A DNA stretch of 64,000 bases from Altibacter sp. (GTDB lineage Bacteria; Bacteroidota; Bacteroidia; Flavobacteriales; Flavobacteriaceae): the NCBI RefSeq assembly GCF_019913785.1, contig NZ_JAIOHK010000055.1, positions 186,001 through 250,000 of the forward strand, written 5' to 3'. This document shows positions 37,270-44,796 of this stretch, one piece after another; the stretch's first letter is position 1, and every line of letters begins with the position of its first letter. The translations under genes were made by a program, and so were the position numbers. The notes beneath the pieces were generated by a model, which did no database searches, was not told the DNA's origin, and saw nothing but the letters and a program-made list of their open reading frames with translations.

Positions 37270-38168
37270 AAGAACAATTTGTCAATTATATACGAAATCT
37301 TCAAGACACCATTACATCCGGTTTAGAAGCTGAGGATGGTAAGGCGGTGTTTAAAGAAGACCTTTGGGAACGCCCTGAAGGGGGTGGCGGTCGTACTCGG
37401 GTGATCGAAAACGGGGCTGTATTTGAAAAAGGAGGCGTGAATATTAGTGAAGTTCACGGTGAATTGCCTAAATCGATGCAGGAATACTTCGGAGTTACCG
37501 ATGCGAATTTCTTTGCCTGTGGATTGAGCCTGGTTTTGCATCCAAAAAATCCATTTGTACCGACCGTTCATGCCAATTGGCGTTATTTCGAGCTTTATAA
37601 CAACCAAGGCAATATAGTTGAACAATGGTTTGGTGGCGGGCAGGATTTAACGCCCTATTATTTATTTGAAGCGGACGCGGCTCATTTTCATACCATTTGC
37701 AAGCGTGCCTGTGATGCGCATAATTCTGAATTTTATTCCACCTATAAAAAGCGCTGCGATGAATACTTTTATAATGCACATCGCAATGAAGCTCGCGGTA
37801 TTGGCGGGCTATTCTTCGACTATCTGAAGGCAACAGACACCATGAATATGCAAGACTGGTATAATTTCGTAACCTCAGTGGGCGATAGCTTTCTCGAAAG
37901 TTACCTTCCTATCGTGGAACAAAGAAAAAATACCCCTTATACTTCTCAACATAAGGACTGGCAAGAGATTCGGCGGGGTCGCTATGTCGAATTCAACCTG
38001 GTGCATGACAAGGGAACCTTATTCGGTTTAAAAACCAATGGTCGCATTGAAAGTATTTTAATGAGTCTGCCACCGCATGTACAGTGGCGTTACGACTACC
38101 ATCCCGAACCGGGAAGTGAGGAAGAAAAATTAATTCGGGTGTTGAAAAACCCAAAAAACTGGATCTAG
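37266..38168 (+). CDS. hemF: Coproporphyrinogen-III oxidase, oxygen-dependent (HemF)
   Basis: Oxidatively decarboxylates coproporphyrinogen III to protoporphyrinogen IX using O2. 300 residues. Signatures: EGGGGRTRVIENGAVFEKGGVN, HRNEARGIGGLFFDY, GRYVEFNLVHDKGTLFGLKT and PPHVQWRYDY. No oxygen-independent HemN is in the window, so haem synthesis under the anoxic conditions implied by the nar operon must use another gene. It overlaps the EI24 gene by 4 bp. Confidence 0.97.
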   Translation: MKEQFVNYIRNLQDTITSGLEAEDGKAVFKEDLWERPEGGGGRTRVIENGAVFEKGGVNISEVHGELPKSMQEYFGVTDANFFACGLSLVLHPKNPFVPTVHANWRYFELYNNQGNIVEQWFGGGQDLTPYYLFEADAAHFHTICKRACDAHNSEFYSTYKKRCDEYFYNAHRNEARGIGGLFFDYLKATDTMNMQDWYNFVTSVGDSFLESYLPIVEQRKNTPYTSQHKDWQEIRRGRYVEFNLVHDKGTLFGLKTNGRIESILMSLPPHVQWRYDYHPEPGSEEEKLIRVLKNPKNWI

Positions 38169-38182
38169 AAAATTATATAACT

Positions 38183-39157
38183 ATGTACCCATTAAGTAGA
38201 AATAGACGTTTGCGCACCTCCGAAGCCATACGAAGTCTGGTAAGAGAGACTAGTATCACTCCCAACGACTTTCTAGTGCCCCTGTTTGTGGTAGAAGGCA
38301 AGGGAATCAAAGAAGAAATTCCGTCCATGCCTAACTATTTCAGATATAGTTTAGACCTCCTTTCTACCGAAGTAAAAGAACTGTGGAAACTTGGGTTGAA
38401 ATCGGTCTTGCTATTTGTAAAAGTGCCCGACAATCTAAAAGACAATACCGGAAAAGAAGCACTAAACCCCGATGGGTTGATGCAACGCGCTATTCATGCC
38501 GTGAAGCACGCTGTGCCCGATATGCTTGTCATGACCGATGTCGCCCTGGATCCCTACTCTAATTATGGTCATGACGGAATTGTTTCGGAAGGGAAGATCA
38601 TGAACGATTTAACCAATGAAGTGCTTGCTCAGATGTCCCTGTCACATGCTGTTGCAGGTGCCGACTTTGTTGCACCCAGCGATATGATGGACGGTCGTAT
38701 TTTCGAAATTAGATCGCTTTTAGAGCACGAAGGATTTCACGATACCGGGATTATGAGCTACAGTGCCAAGTATGCTTCGGCATTTTATGGCCCATTTCGG
38801 GATGCCTTGGACTCGGCTCCGGGATTTGGTGACAAAAAAACCTACCAAATGGATTTTGCCAATCGGGAAGAAGCCATTAGAGAAACCCTTATGGATATCG
38901 ATGAGGGAGCAGATATCGTCATGGTAAAACCGGGGCTGTGTTATTTGGATATTGTTCGCGAAGTACGAAATGCGGTAGACGTTCCTGTTGCTGTTTATCA
39001 GGTAAGTGGTGAATATGCCATGTTAAAGGCCGCCGCTGAGAAGGGATGGCTGGATCACGATGCGGTGATGATGGAACAAGTTATTGCCATAAAAAGAGCC
39101 GGTGCCCATATCATTGCCTCCTATTTTGCCAAGGATGTGGTGAAATTAATTTCGTAA
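38183..39157 (+). CDS. hemB: Porphobilinogen synthase (HemB)
   Basis: Condenses two 5-aminolevulinate molecules. 324 residues, ending the haem run. Active-site Lys contexts SYSAKYASAFYGPFRDA and MVKPGLCYLDIVREV are present. The metal-binding region reads MTDVALDPYSNYGHDG, without the three-Cys zinc site, so it belongs to the Mg-type group. It starts 14 bp after hemF. Confidence 0.97.
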   Translation: MYPLSRNRRLRTSEAIRSLVRETSITPNDFLVPLFVVEGKGIKEEIPSMPNYFRYSLDLLSTEVKELWKLGLKSVLLFVKVPDNLKDNTGKEALNPDGLMQRAIHAVKHAVPDMLVMTDVALDPYSNYGHDGIVSEGKIMNDLTNEVLAQMSLSHAVAGADFVAPSDMMDGRIFEIRSLLEHEGFHDTGIMSYSAKYASAFYGPFRDALDSAPGFGDKKTYQMDFANREEAIRETLMDIDEGADIVMVKPGLCYLDIVREVRNAVDVPVAVYQVSGEYAMLKAAAEKGWLDHDAVMMEQVIAIKRAGAHIIASYFAKDVVKLIS

Positions 39158-39166
39158 GTTTAAGAC

Positions 39167-39679
39167 ATGAAGCATCTCGCGCTAGTATTCTCCCTTTTTT
39201 GTATATCAAATGTGTTGGCACAACAAACCACTCCAAAAGAAGCCTTTCTAGAGAAATGGGAAAACTCTAAGCACTATATGATCGCCATGGCAGAAGCGAT
39301 GCCGGCGGAACACTATGATTTCAAACCCACCGAGCGTCAAATGAGTTTTAAGGAACAGCTTATTCATATAAAAGGTAATATGGATTGGTTGAGCAATACC
39401 TTTTTTACTGAAAAGGAATTCAAAAAAGAAAAAACAACACTGCCGGAAACCAAAGACGAAACCATTGCGCTCCTTTCCGAAGCTTTCGATGCAACCCTGG
39501 CAATTATAAAGAATTCTTCCGAATCAGAGCTGGCGACTGTTGTCGATTTCTTTGCAGGACCGAAGAGTAAGCTGCAAATACTGAATCTGCTACAGGATCA
39601 TGTAACACATCACCGCGGACAGCTGGTGGTCTACCTCAACCTCAATGAGGTGGAACCGCCAAAGTATGTGGGCTGGTAA
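39167..39679 (+). CDS. DinB family protein, exported
   Basis: 170 residues: a signal peptide (MKHLALVFSLFCISNVLAQQ) then a four-helix DinB fold with possible metal His residues (HYDFKPT, EQLIHIKGN, DHVTHHRGQLVVYLN). DinB proteins are mostly thiol-dependent metalloenzymes, and those in Bacteroidetes are often periplasmic with unknown substrate. It lies 9 bp after hemB and may be read from the same transcript. Confidence 0.88.
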   Translation: MKHLALVFSLFCISNVLAQQTTPKEAFLEKWENSKHYMIAMAEAMPAEHYDFKPTERQMSFKEQLIHIKGNMDWLSNTFFTEKEFKKEKTTLPETKDETIALLSEAFDATLAIIKNSSESELATVVDFFAGPKSKLQILNLLQDHVTHHRGQLVVYLNLNEVEPPKYVGW

Positions 39680-39732
39680 TCAATTTTCTAAATAATTAAT
39701 AAAATTTTAGCAGAACGAATTTACTTTTCGCA

Positions 39733-39740
39733 TACATTTG
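39733..39740 (+). promoter_or_regulatory. -7 element of the small exported protein gene
   Basis: TACATTTG lies 4 bp before the GTG at 39745, so transcription may begin at or very close to the start codon. Confidence 0.55.
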
Positions 39741-39744
39741 CTTT

Positions 39745-40095
39745 GTGAAAAAAGTGAAAATTCTTTCTGTTTTCTTCCTCCTGATCGCCTTTTATCTGGC
39801 ATCGGGGGTGTCGGTATTCGCCAATACAGAGGTCCTTTCACAAACTACTTCCGAAGAAAAGCATTTGTTTCAAACCGATTCGCATGCAGCGGCGTTGTTT
39901 GTTGAAGAAATGGCGCCTTCTGAAGTGTTTCAGCCCGCATCCGAAAGCAATTCTTTCTTTAATAGCATCGGTATAGGTACTGCCGAGATATCCTTCAGCA
40001 ATCAAAAGCGTGCAACAAGCTATCAAGCGCTTTTAGTTCGGGATCAACGAAAACTTATTAGTCAGTACCTCTTTCCGTTCCATTTTTTCTGGTAA
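39745..40095 (+). CDS. Small exported protein of unknown function
   Basis: 116 residues with a GTG start and a signal peptide (VKILSVFFLLIAFYLASGVSVFA). The mature part, of about 90 residues, is rich in Ser/Thr/Gln and ends in an aromatic run (YLFPFHFFW). No domain recognised. The promoter TACATTTG is only 4 bp upstream. Together with the next gene it may form a pair, although the 103-bp gap contains a hairpin (CAACTTT at 40123-40129 with AAAGTTG at 40136-40142). Confidence 0.7.
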   Translation: MKKVKILSVFFLLIAFYLASGVSVFANTEVLSQTTSEEKHLFQTDSHAAALFVEEMAPSEVFQPASESNSFFNSIGIGTAEISFSNQKRATSYQALLVRDQRKLISQYLFPFHFFW

Positions 40096-40198
40096 CACCT
40101 GTTTTAATTCTATTGTCTCTTTCAACTTTCTGAATAAAGTTGCCAATGGGGGCACACGTATTTCAAAAAAAAAGTAGTTAAACTTAAATTCATTAAAA

Positions 40199-40669
40199 AT
40201 GGAAACAAAATCGTTAATCATTGATATCGTCTTATTTTCAATTATTGCAGTACCACTAGCCGTTTTAGTAATTTACACCATAAACGGTGATAAGAGAATA
40301 AAACGTAAAGTAAACACCCTGTGTAAGGCCAATAATATTGCTTTAGGGAGTTTTGACATTCACGGGAATGTGGTGCTTGGCTTAGACACAACCGCCACTA
40401 AATTGATATTGTCTAACAGAAAACAAATAGATACAGAATTTCAAATTATCGAGCTCTCTTCTTTAAAAGACTGCCGTGTAAAAACAATCAAACTTACTCC
40501 AAAAACAACAGATTGGGTGGGGTTGGAGTTGCTTGGTACAACTACTAAAAAGGACATCGCGTTTTATGAAGAGAAGGATGAGGACAATCCGGCTACCGAC
40601 CCTCAGGTTTGTATGCAGCAGGCTATCAAGTGGGAGAAATTGATCAAGCCACATCTCAAGGCATCGTAA
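40199..40669 (+). CDS. Single-helix membrane protein of unknown function
   Basis: 156 residues: an N-terminal membrane helix (about 8-27, VLFSIIAVPLAVLVIYTI) and a cytosolic or periplasmic domain of about 125 residues with a beta-rich look (GSFDIHGNVVLGLDTTATKLIL.., DCRVKTIKLT). No family recognised. A strong terminator follows its stop, so it ends a transcript. Confidence 0.7.
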   Translation: METKSLIIDIVLFSIIAVPLAVLVIYTINGDKRIKRKVNTLCKANNIALGSFDIHGNVVLGLDTTATKLILSNRKQIDTEFQIIELSSLKDCRVKTIKLTPKTTDWVGLELLGTTTKKDIAFYEEKDEDNPATDPQVCMQQAIKWEKLIKPHLKAS

Positions 40670-40672
40670 TTT

Positions 40673-40705
40673 AAAAAAAGGGCGGTTTTAAAACCGCCCT
40701 TTTTT
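40673..40705 (+). terminator. Rho-independent terminator
   Basis: A 20-bp perfect palindrome GGGCGGTTTTAAAACCGCCC at 40680-40699 flanked by A7 and T6; its symmetry allows function on both strands. Confidence 0.9.
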
Positions 40706-40772
40706 ATTCAGCTCGTATTTTAAGAATATAAGTTTTTAAATCTTTAATTTAGTAGAAACTTTTATACTAAGA

Positions 40773-41867
40773 ATGACCCTACTAATTGTTTACGCACTCG
40801 TTTCAATCTTTTTTTCGTTCCTGTGTTCCATATTGGAGGCAGCCTTATTAAGTTTCACTCCTAGTTTTATCAATCTAAAGTCGCAAGAAGGGAAAGGGTA
40901 CGCAAAGACATTATCAAAATTTAAAAAAGATATCGATAAGCCCTTAATTGCAATTCTCACAGTAAACACTATCGCACATACTGTTGGTGCGATTCTGGTA
41001 GGTGTAGAAGCAGAGAAGCTTCCTTACAAAGTGGAATTTTTTGGTATTAATCTGGTTGGAATTGTATCGGCGATAATGACGCTGCTCATACTAATTGTTT
41101 CTGAAATTATTCCGAAGACCATTGGGGCCACCTATTGGAAAAATTTAGGTTCTTTTACAGCACTATTTCTTCAGATTATCATATTTCCCTTAAAATACTC
41201 CGGAATCCTTTGGCTGTTACTACTAACGACGAAATTAATTGGTAAGTCGGCGCACGTAAGCACTATTAGCAGGGAAGAATTTATGGCAATTACCGATGCC
41301 GCCGAACAGGAAGGTGTCTTCGCAGAAAACGAAAGTGCAGTTATTAAGAATCTATTAATTTTTAAGTCGGTTACCGCAAAAAATGTGATGACTCCTTTCT
41401 CGGTGGTGATCAGTGAGGATGAAACTATTACTTTAAATAAGTTTCATAAAAAGCATAAAAGTTTACGCTTTTCACGCATCCCAATTTTTAAAGACAAGAG
41501 TCACAATATAACCGGATTTGTGCTAAGAGATGACCTTTTAGAAGAAATTGTGGAGGAGCAGGGGGAAAAGCCTTTAAGTGAGATTAAACGCGAAATGACG
41601 GTAGTTCAGGATGATGCTCCCATCCCAGATTTGTTCGACACTTTTATAAAACAACGGGCACATATCGCACTGGTGGTTGATGAATACGGCAATACAACGG
41701 GGATTGTAACTATGGAAGACATCATTGAGACCTTATTGGGGCTAGAAATTATGGATGAAAGTGACGACATTGAGGATATGCAGGTTCAGGCCAGAAAAAA
41801 CTGGGAGCGGAGGGCAAAACGGATGGGAATTCAGTTGCAAAATAATAACAAAGAAGACGACGAATAA
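40773..41867 (+). CDS. CNNM-domain (HlyC/CorC-like) membrane protein with CBS pair
   Basis: 364 residues. An N-terminal DUF21/CNNM membrane domain (about 1-165) is followed by a CBS-pair domain (about 190-335, with NVMTPFSVVISEDETITLN and DEYGNTTGIVTMEDIIETLLG). It lacks the usual C-terminal CorC_HlyC domain and ends in an acidic tail (NNNKEDDE). Members transport or sense Mg2+ or Co2+. The stop overlaps the MGMT gene start (ATGA). Confidence 0.9.
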   Translation: MTLLIVYALVSIFFSFLCSILEAALLSFTPSFINLKSQEGKGYAKTLSKFKKDIDKPLIAILTVNTIAHTVGAILVGVEAEKLPYKVEFFGINLVGIVSAIMTLLILIVSEIIPKTIGATYWKNLGSFTALFLQIIIFPLKYSGILWLLLLTTKLIGKSAHVSTISREEFMAITDAAEQEGVFAENESAVIKNLLIFKSVTAKNVMTPFSVVISEDETITLNKFHKKHKSLRFSRIPIFKDKSHNITGFVLRDDLLEEIVEEQGEKPLSEIKREMTVVQDDAPIPDLFDTFIKQRAHIALVVDEYGNTTGIVTMEDIIETLLGLEIMDESDDIEDMQVQARKNWERRAKRMGIQLQNNNKEDDE

Positions 41868-42340
41868 TGAAAACCGCATATATTGCAAGCCCCGTTGGGG
41901 TTTTGGAAGTAACAGGAGATGTCAAAGGTTTGGCTTCGGTGACATTTATGGATGCTTCGGAAGAAATTAGCGATGATATTCCTTCAGAATTAGAAGCTGC
42001 CGTTTCGCAATTATCGGCCTATTTTGAAGGAAAACGCACAGAATTCAGCTTAAAACTAGCTCCTGAAGGAACAGAGTTTCAAAAAAAGGTATGGAAACAA
42101 CTGCAAGAAATTCCCTTTGGGAAAACCATCTCCTACCAACAAGTGGCGAATAGTTTGGGAGATCCAAAAGCAATTCGCGCGGCTGCTTCCGCAAACGGAA
42201 AAAATCCTATCGCTATCGTCATTCCATGTCATAGAGTAATTGGAAGTGATGGCTCCCTTACCGGTTATGCAGGAGGCTTATATCGAAAAAAATGGTTGCT
42301 GGAACATGAAAGCCCGGCAAAACAACAATCCCTTTTTTAA
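41867..42340 (+). CDS. ogt: Methylated-DNA-[protein]-cysteine S-methyltransferase
   Basis: 157 residues: suicide repair of O6-methylguanine. The active Cys is C121 in IPCHRVIGSDGSLTGYAGG, and the helix-turn-helix arginine-finger region QQVANSLGDPKAIRAAASANG precedes it. Overlaps the CNNM gene by 1 bp. Single-domain form (Ogt-like), not Ada. Confidence 0.94.
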   Translation: MKTAYIASPVGVLEVTGDVKGLASVTFMDASEEISDDIPSELEAAVSQLSAYFEGKRTEFSLKLAPEGTEFQKKVWKQLQEIPFGKTISYQQVANSLGDPKAIRAAASANGKNPIAIVIPCHRVIGSDGSLTGYAGGLYRKKWLLEHESPAKQQSLF

Positions 42341-42349
42341 GTGTACCCT

Positions 42350-43498
42350 ATGAAAAAATGTTTAAAATGGTGTATCGGAATTGTAATCGTACTGCTTATA
42401 ACCATGTATCTAACCGATTATGATTATATTTTAAAAGGCGTTCGTGTGGTTTATTTTACCGGACACACCACCGCATTTATAGATGATCATGTGTATTTTG
42501 AAAACGAAACAATTCCGGCTAGTACAAGCCCACAACCTTGGCCGCTTCACAAAGATTATAATTCGGCTGTCATGACTGAAAGACTTTCGAAGATGAACTC
42601 CGAGTTGGGCACTGTTGCGTTTTTAATTATTAAGGACGACAGCATTTGGTTTGAAGACTACACAGAAAAATATGGCACCACCTCTCAGACCAACTCCTTT
42701 TCGATGGCCAAGAGTATTACCTCGGCCCTACTTGGCAAAGCAATTTCTGAAGGGTATATCGAAGGTTTAGAGCAACCGGTAAGCGATTTTTACCCCCAGT
42801 TTAAAGAAAGTAGCATGACCGTTGGGGATCTGTCTTCAATGTCTTCGGGCCTCAATTGGAACGAGAATTATACGAGTCCGTTTAGCGTGACAGCACGGTC
42901 GTACTACGATGATGATTTGGCTGAAACCATTTTAAATTTGAACGTGACAGAAACTCCCGGTGAAGCATTTACCTACCTCAGCGGAAATACGCAGTTGTTG
43001 GGAATGCTTATTCAGAAAGCCATAGAAAAAGACCATATAAATCTCACCAACTATCTCTCCTCCAGATTTTGGGAGCCAATGGGGTTTGAGCAGTCGGCAC
43101 TTTGGCAAATAGACGATAAAGACCATCGCCTGGTAAAAGCCTATTGCTGTATTGCGAGCAATGCGCGCGATTTTGCCCGCTTCGGAAAATTATACAAGGA
43201 CTTTGGAAACTGGAATGGAATACAGATCCTAGATTCAACCTTTGTAGCGACCTCGATCGTTCCACGCTTTGAAGAAAGCCCGGAATACGGCTATGGTTTT
43301 TGGCTCAGTAATCATTTGGGCAAAAATAGCTTTGTGATGCGTGGAATCCTCGGGCAATACGTGATTACCATTCCCGAAGACAATATCATCATAGTTCGTT
43401 TGGGACATCAACGAGGGGAAAAAGGAGACGATCCGTTTAGTTCAGATTTTTATACCCTACTGGAAGAAGCCTATGAAATGTTAAACGTAAATTCCTAA
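42350..43498 (+). CDS. Serine hydrolase, beta-lactamase class C-like
   Basis: 382 residues from the ATG at 42350; a GTG three codons earlier directly follows the MGMT stop but is less likely. A membrane anchor at the N terminus (about 6-25) puts the enzyme in the periplasm. The nucleophile motif SxxK is S118-MAK-121 in NSFSMAKSITS, and FTYLSGNTQLLG is the likely second motif (YxS/N). Substrate unknown; members include esterases and D-amino peptidases, and not usually true beta-lactamases. Confidence 0.9.
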   Translation: MKKCLKWCIGIVIVLLITMYLTDYDYILKGVRVVYFTGHTTAFIDDHVYFENETIPASTSPQPWPLHKDYNSAVMTERLSKMNSELGTVAFLIIKDDSIWFEDYTEKYGTTSQTNSFSMAKSITSALLGKAISEGYIEGLEQPVSDFYPQFKESSMTVGDLSSMSSGLNWNENYTSPFSVTARSYYDDDLAETILNLNVTETPGEAFTYLSGNTQLLGMLIQKAIEKDHINLTNYLSSRFWEPMGFEQSALWQIDDKDHRLVKAYCCIASNARDFARFGKLYKDFGNWNGIQILDSTFVATSIVPRFEESPEYGYGFWLSNHLGKNSFVMRGILGQYVITIPEDNIIIVRLGHQRGEKGDDPFSSDFYTLLEEAYEMLNVNS

Positions 43499-43541
43499 AT
43501 ATTTTGTAGTTTTAAACGTCCTCCCCAATTATTTTCAAACT

Positions 43542-44255
43542 ATGCTTAAAAAAATGAATCTGGAACATATCCTTTTTTTGGATATTGAGACCGTTCCTCT
43601 ACACGAACAATTTAAAGATCTTGAAACACCTGCAAAGGCATTGTGGGAATTGAAAACACAGTACCAACGCAAGGAAGAATTTACGGCAGAAGAATTTTAC
43701 GACCGGGCCGGAATCTGGGCCGAATTTGGAAAGATAATTTGTATTTCGGTAGGATATTTTACGTTTAAAGGCGATATCCGAAATTTTAGAGTTACAAGTT
43801 TTCACGGCGAAGAAGTCACTATTTTAAAGGAGTTTAAGTCTCTTTTGGAACATCATTTCAACAAACCTCAACACCTGCTATGCGCTCATAACGGAAAGGA
43901 ATTCGATTTTCCATACATCGCCCGAAGAATGATCATCAATGGTATTGACATTCCTTTTAAATTAAATCTTTTTGGAAAAAAACCATGGGAAATTCCGCAT
44001 TTAGACACTATGGAATTGTGGAAATTTGGAGACTACAAGACATTCACATCTTTGAAATTGATGGCCTATGTTTTGGGTATTCCCTCTCCAAAAGATGATA
44101 TTGACGGGAGTCAGGTGCGGGATGTATTTTACAACGACAAAGACATTGATCGCATTATAGAATACTGTGAAAAAGATACCATAACAGTAGCTCAAATCTT
44201 TTTACGCCTTCGGAATGAAGAACAACTTTCCGATGATGAGATTCAATCGGTATGA
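43542..44255 (+). CDS. Predicted 3'-5' exonuclease (PolB-like DEDD)
   Basis: 237 residues. DEDD-type exonuclease with the first acids D14 and E16 in FLDIETVP, the second motif around HNGKEFDFPYIARR, and the last in YCEKDTITVAQIFLR. This is the stand-alone exonuclease family related to the proofreading domain of DNA polymerase B, of unknown biological role. Starts at ATG 43542; a second Met four codons later is possible. Confidence 0.9.
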   Translation: MLKKMNLEHILFLDIETVPLHEQFKDLETPAKALWELKTQYQRKEEFTAEEFYDRAGIWAEFGKIICISVGYFTFKGDIRNFRVTSFHGEEVTILKEFKSLLEHHFNKPQHLLCAHNGKEFDFPYIARRMIINGIDIPFKLNLFGKKPWEIPHLDTMELWKFGDYKTFTSLKLMAYVLGIPSPKDDIDGSQVRDVFYNDKDIDRIIEYCEKDTITVAQIFLRLRNEEQLSDDEIQSV

Positions 44256-44349
44256 CCCTATACTTGTATTTCGCAGGTCAAAAAGCATCCGTTTTTCGAA
44301 AATTCAGTAAAAAAATGTAGCTTTACACACATTATTTTAAATAAAAGCT

Positions 44350-44721
44350 ATGAAAACACTAAAAAAATCAGCAAAAAAAATTGCAACATTACTTTTTATA
44401 TCATCCCTTGTACTGGTAACCTCTTGTAAGGAGAACACCACCGAAACAAAGGCAGATACTACGGTCGAAAAAAGCGCTACCGAAGTAAAAGCGAGTACGC
44501 CGGCCGTTGCGGATAGTCTTGCCATGAATCCGGCACACGGGCAGCCGGGGCACAGATGTGATATTCCTGTTGGAGCACCGTTAAATTCTGCTTCAAAGAA
44601 ACTCAACACCAACACCAACGATAAAAGTTCCCCGTTGCTTAACGCGGGAACCGGAAAGGCAAATCCAGCCCATGGGCAGCCAGGGCATCGTTGTGATATT
44701 CCTGTTGGAGCTCCACTTTAA
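44350..44721 (+). CDS. Lipoprotein with two copies of a PxHGxPGHRCDIPVGAPL motif
   Basis: 123 residues. A lipoprotein signal ends at VLVTSC (C26). A low-complexity Thr/Ala/Glu-rich linker (27-59) follows. The motif NPAHGQPGHRCDIPVGAPL occurs twice, identically, at 60-78 and 105-123, with the second copy at the very C terminus. Each copy has two His and one Cys in a compact, Pro/Gly-rich frame that could bind a metal or haem. The function is unknown. The gene is alone and shares a terminator with the convergent metallopeptidase. Confidence 0.85.
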   Translation: MKTLKKSAKKIATLLFISSLVLVTSCKENTTETKADTTVEKSATEVKASTPAVADSLAMNPAHGQPGHRCDIPVGAPLNSASKKLNTNTNDKSSPLLNAGTGKANPAHGQPGHRCDIPVGAPL

Positions 44722-44745
44722 TTTGAATCAGTTTGTTTATAAAAC

Positions 44746-44777
44746 AAAAGCCTCACGATTTTCATCGTGAGGCTTTT
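44746..44777. terminator. Bidirectional terminator
   Basis: AAAAGCCTCACGAT at 44746-44759 pairs with ATCGTGAGGCTTTT at 44764-44777: a 14-bp stem with a 4-base loop. It lies between converging genes, with T runs on both strands. Confidence 0.92.
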
Positions 44778-44796
44778 TACATATTGATGGTTGGTG

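Noticed and set aside
39745-40095. Type IX cargo or toxin role for the small exported protein
   Set aside because: The C terminus (HFFW) does not fit a sorting domain and there is no partner that looks like an immunity gene.
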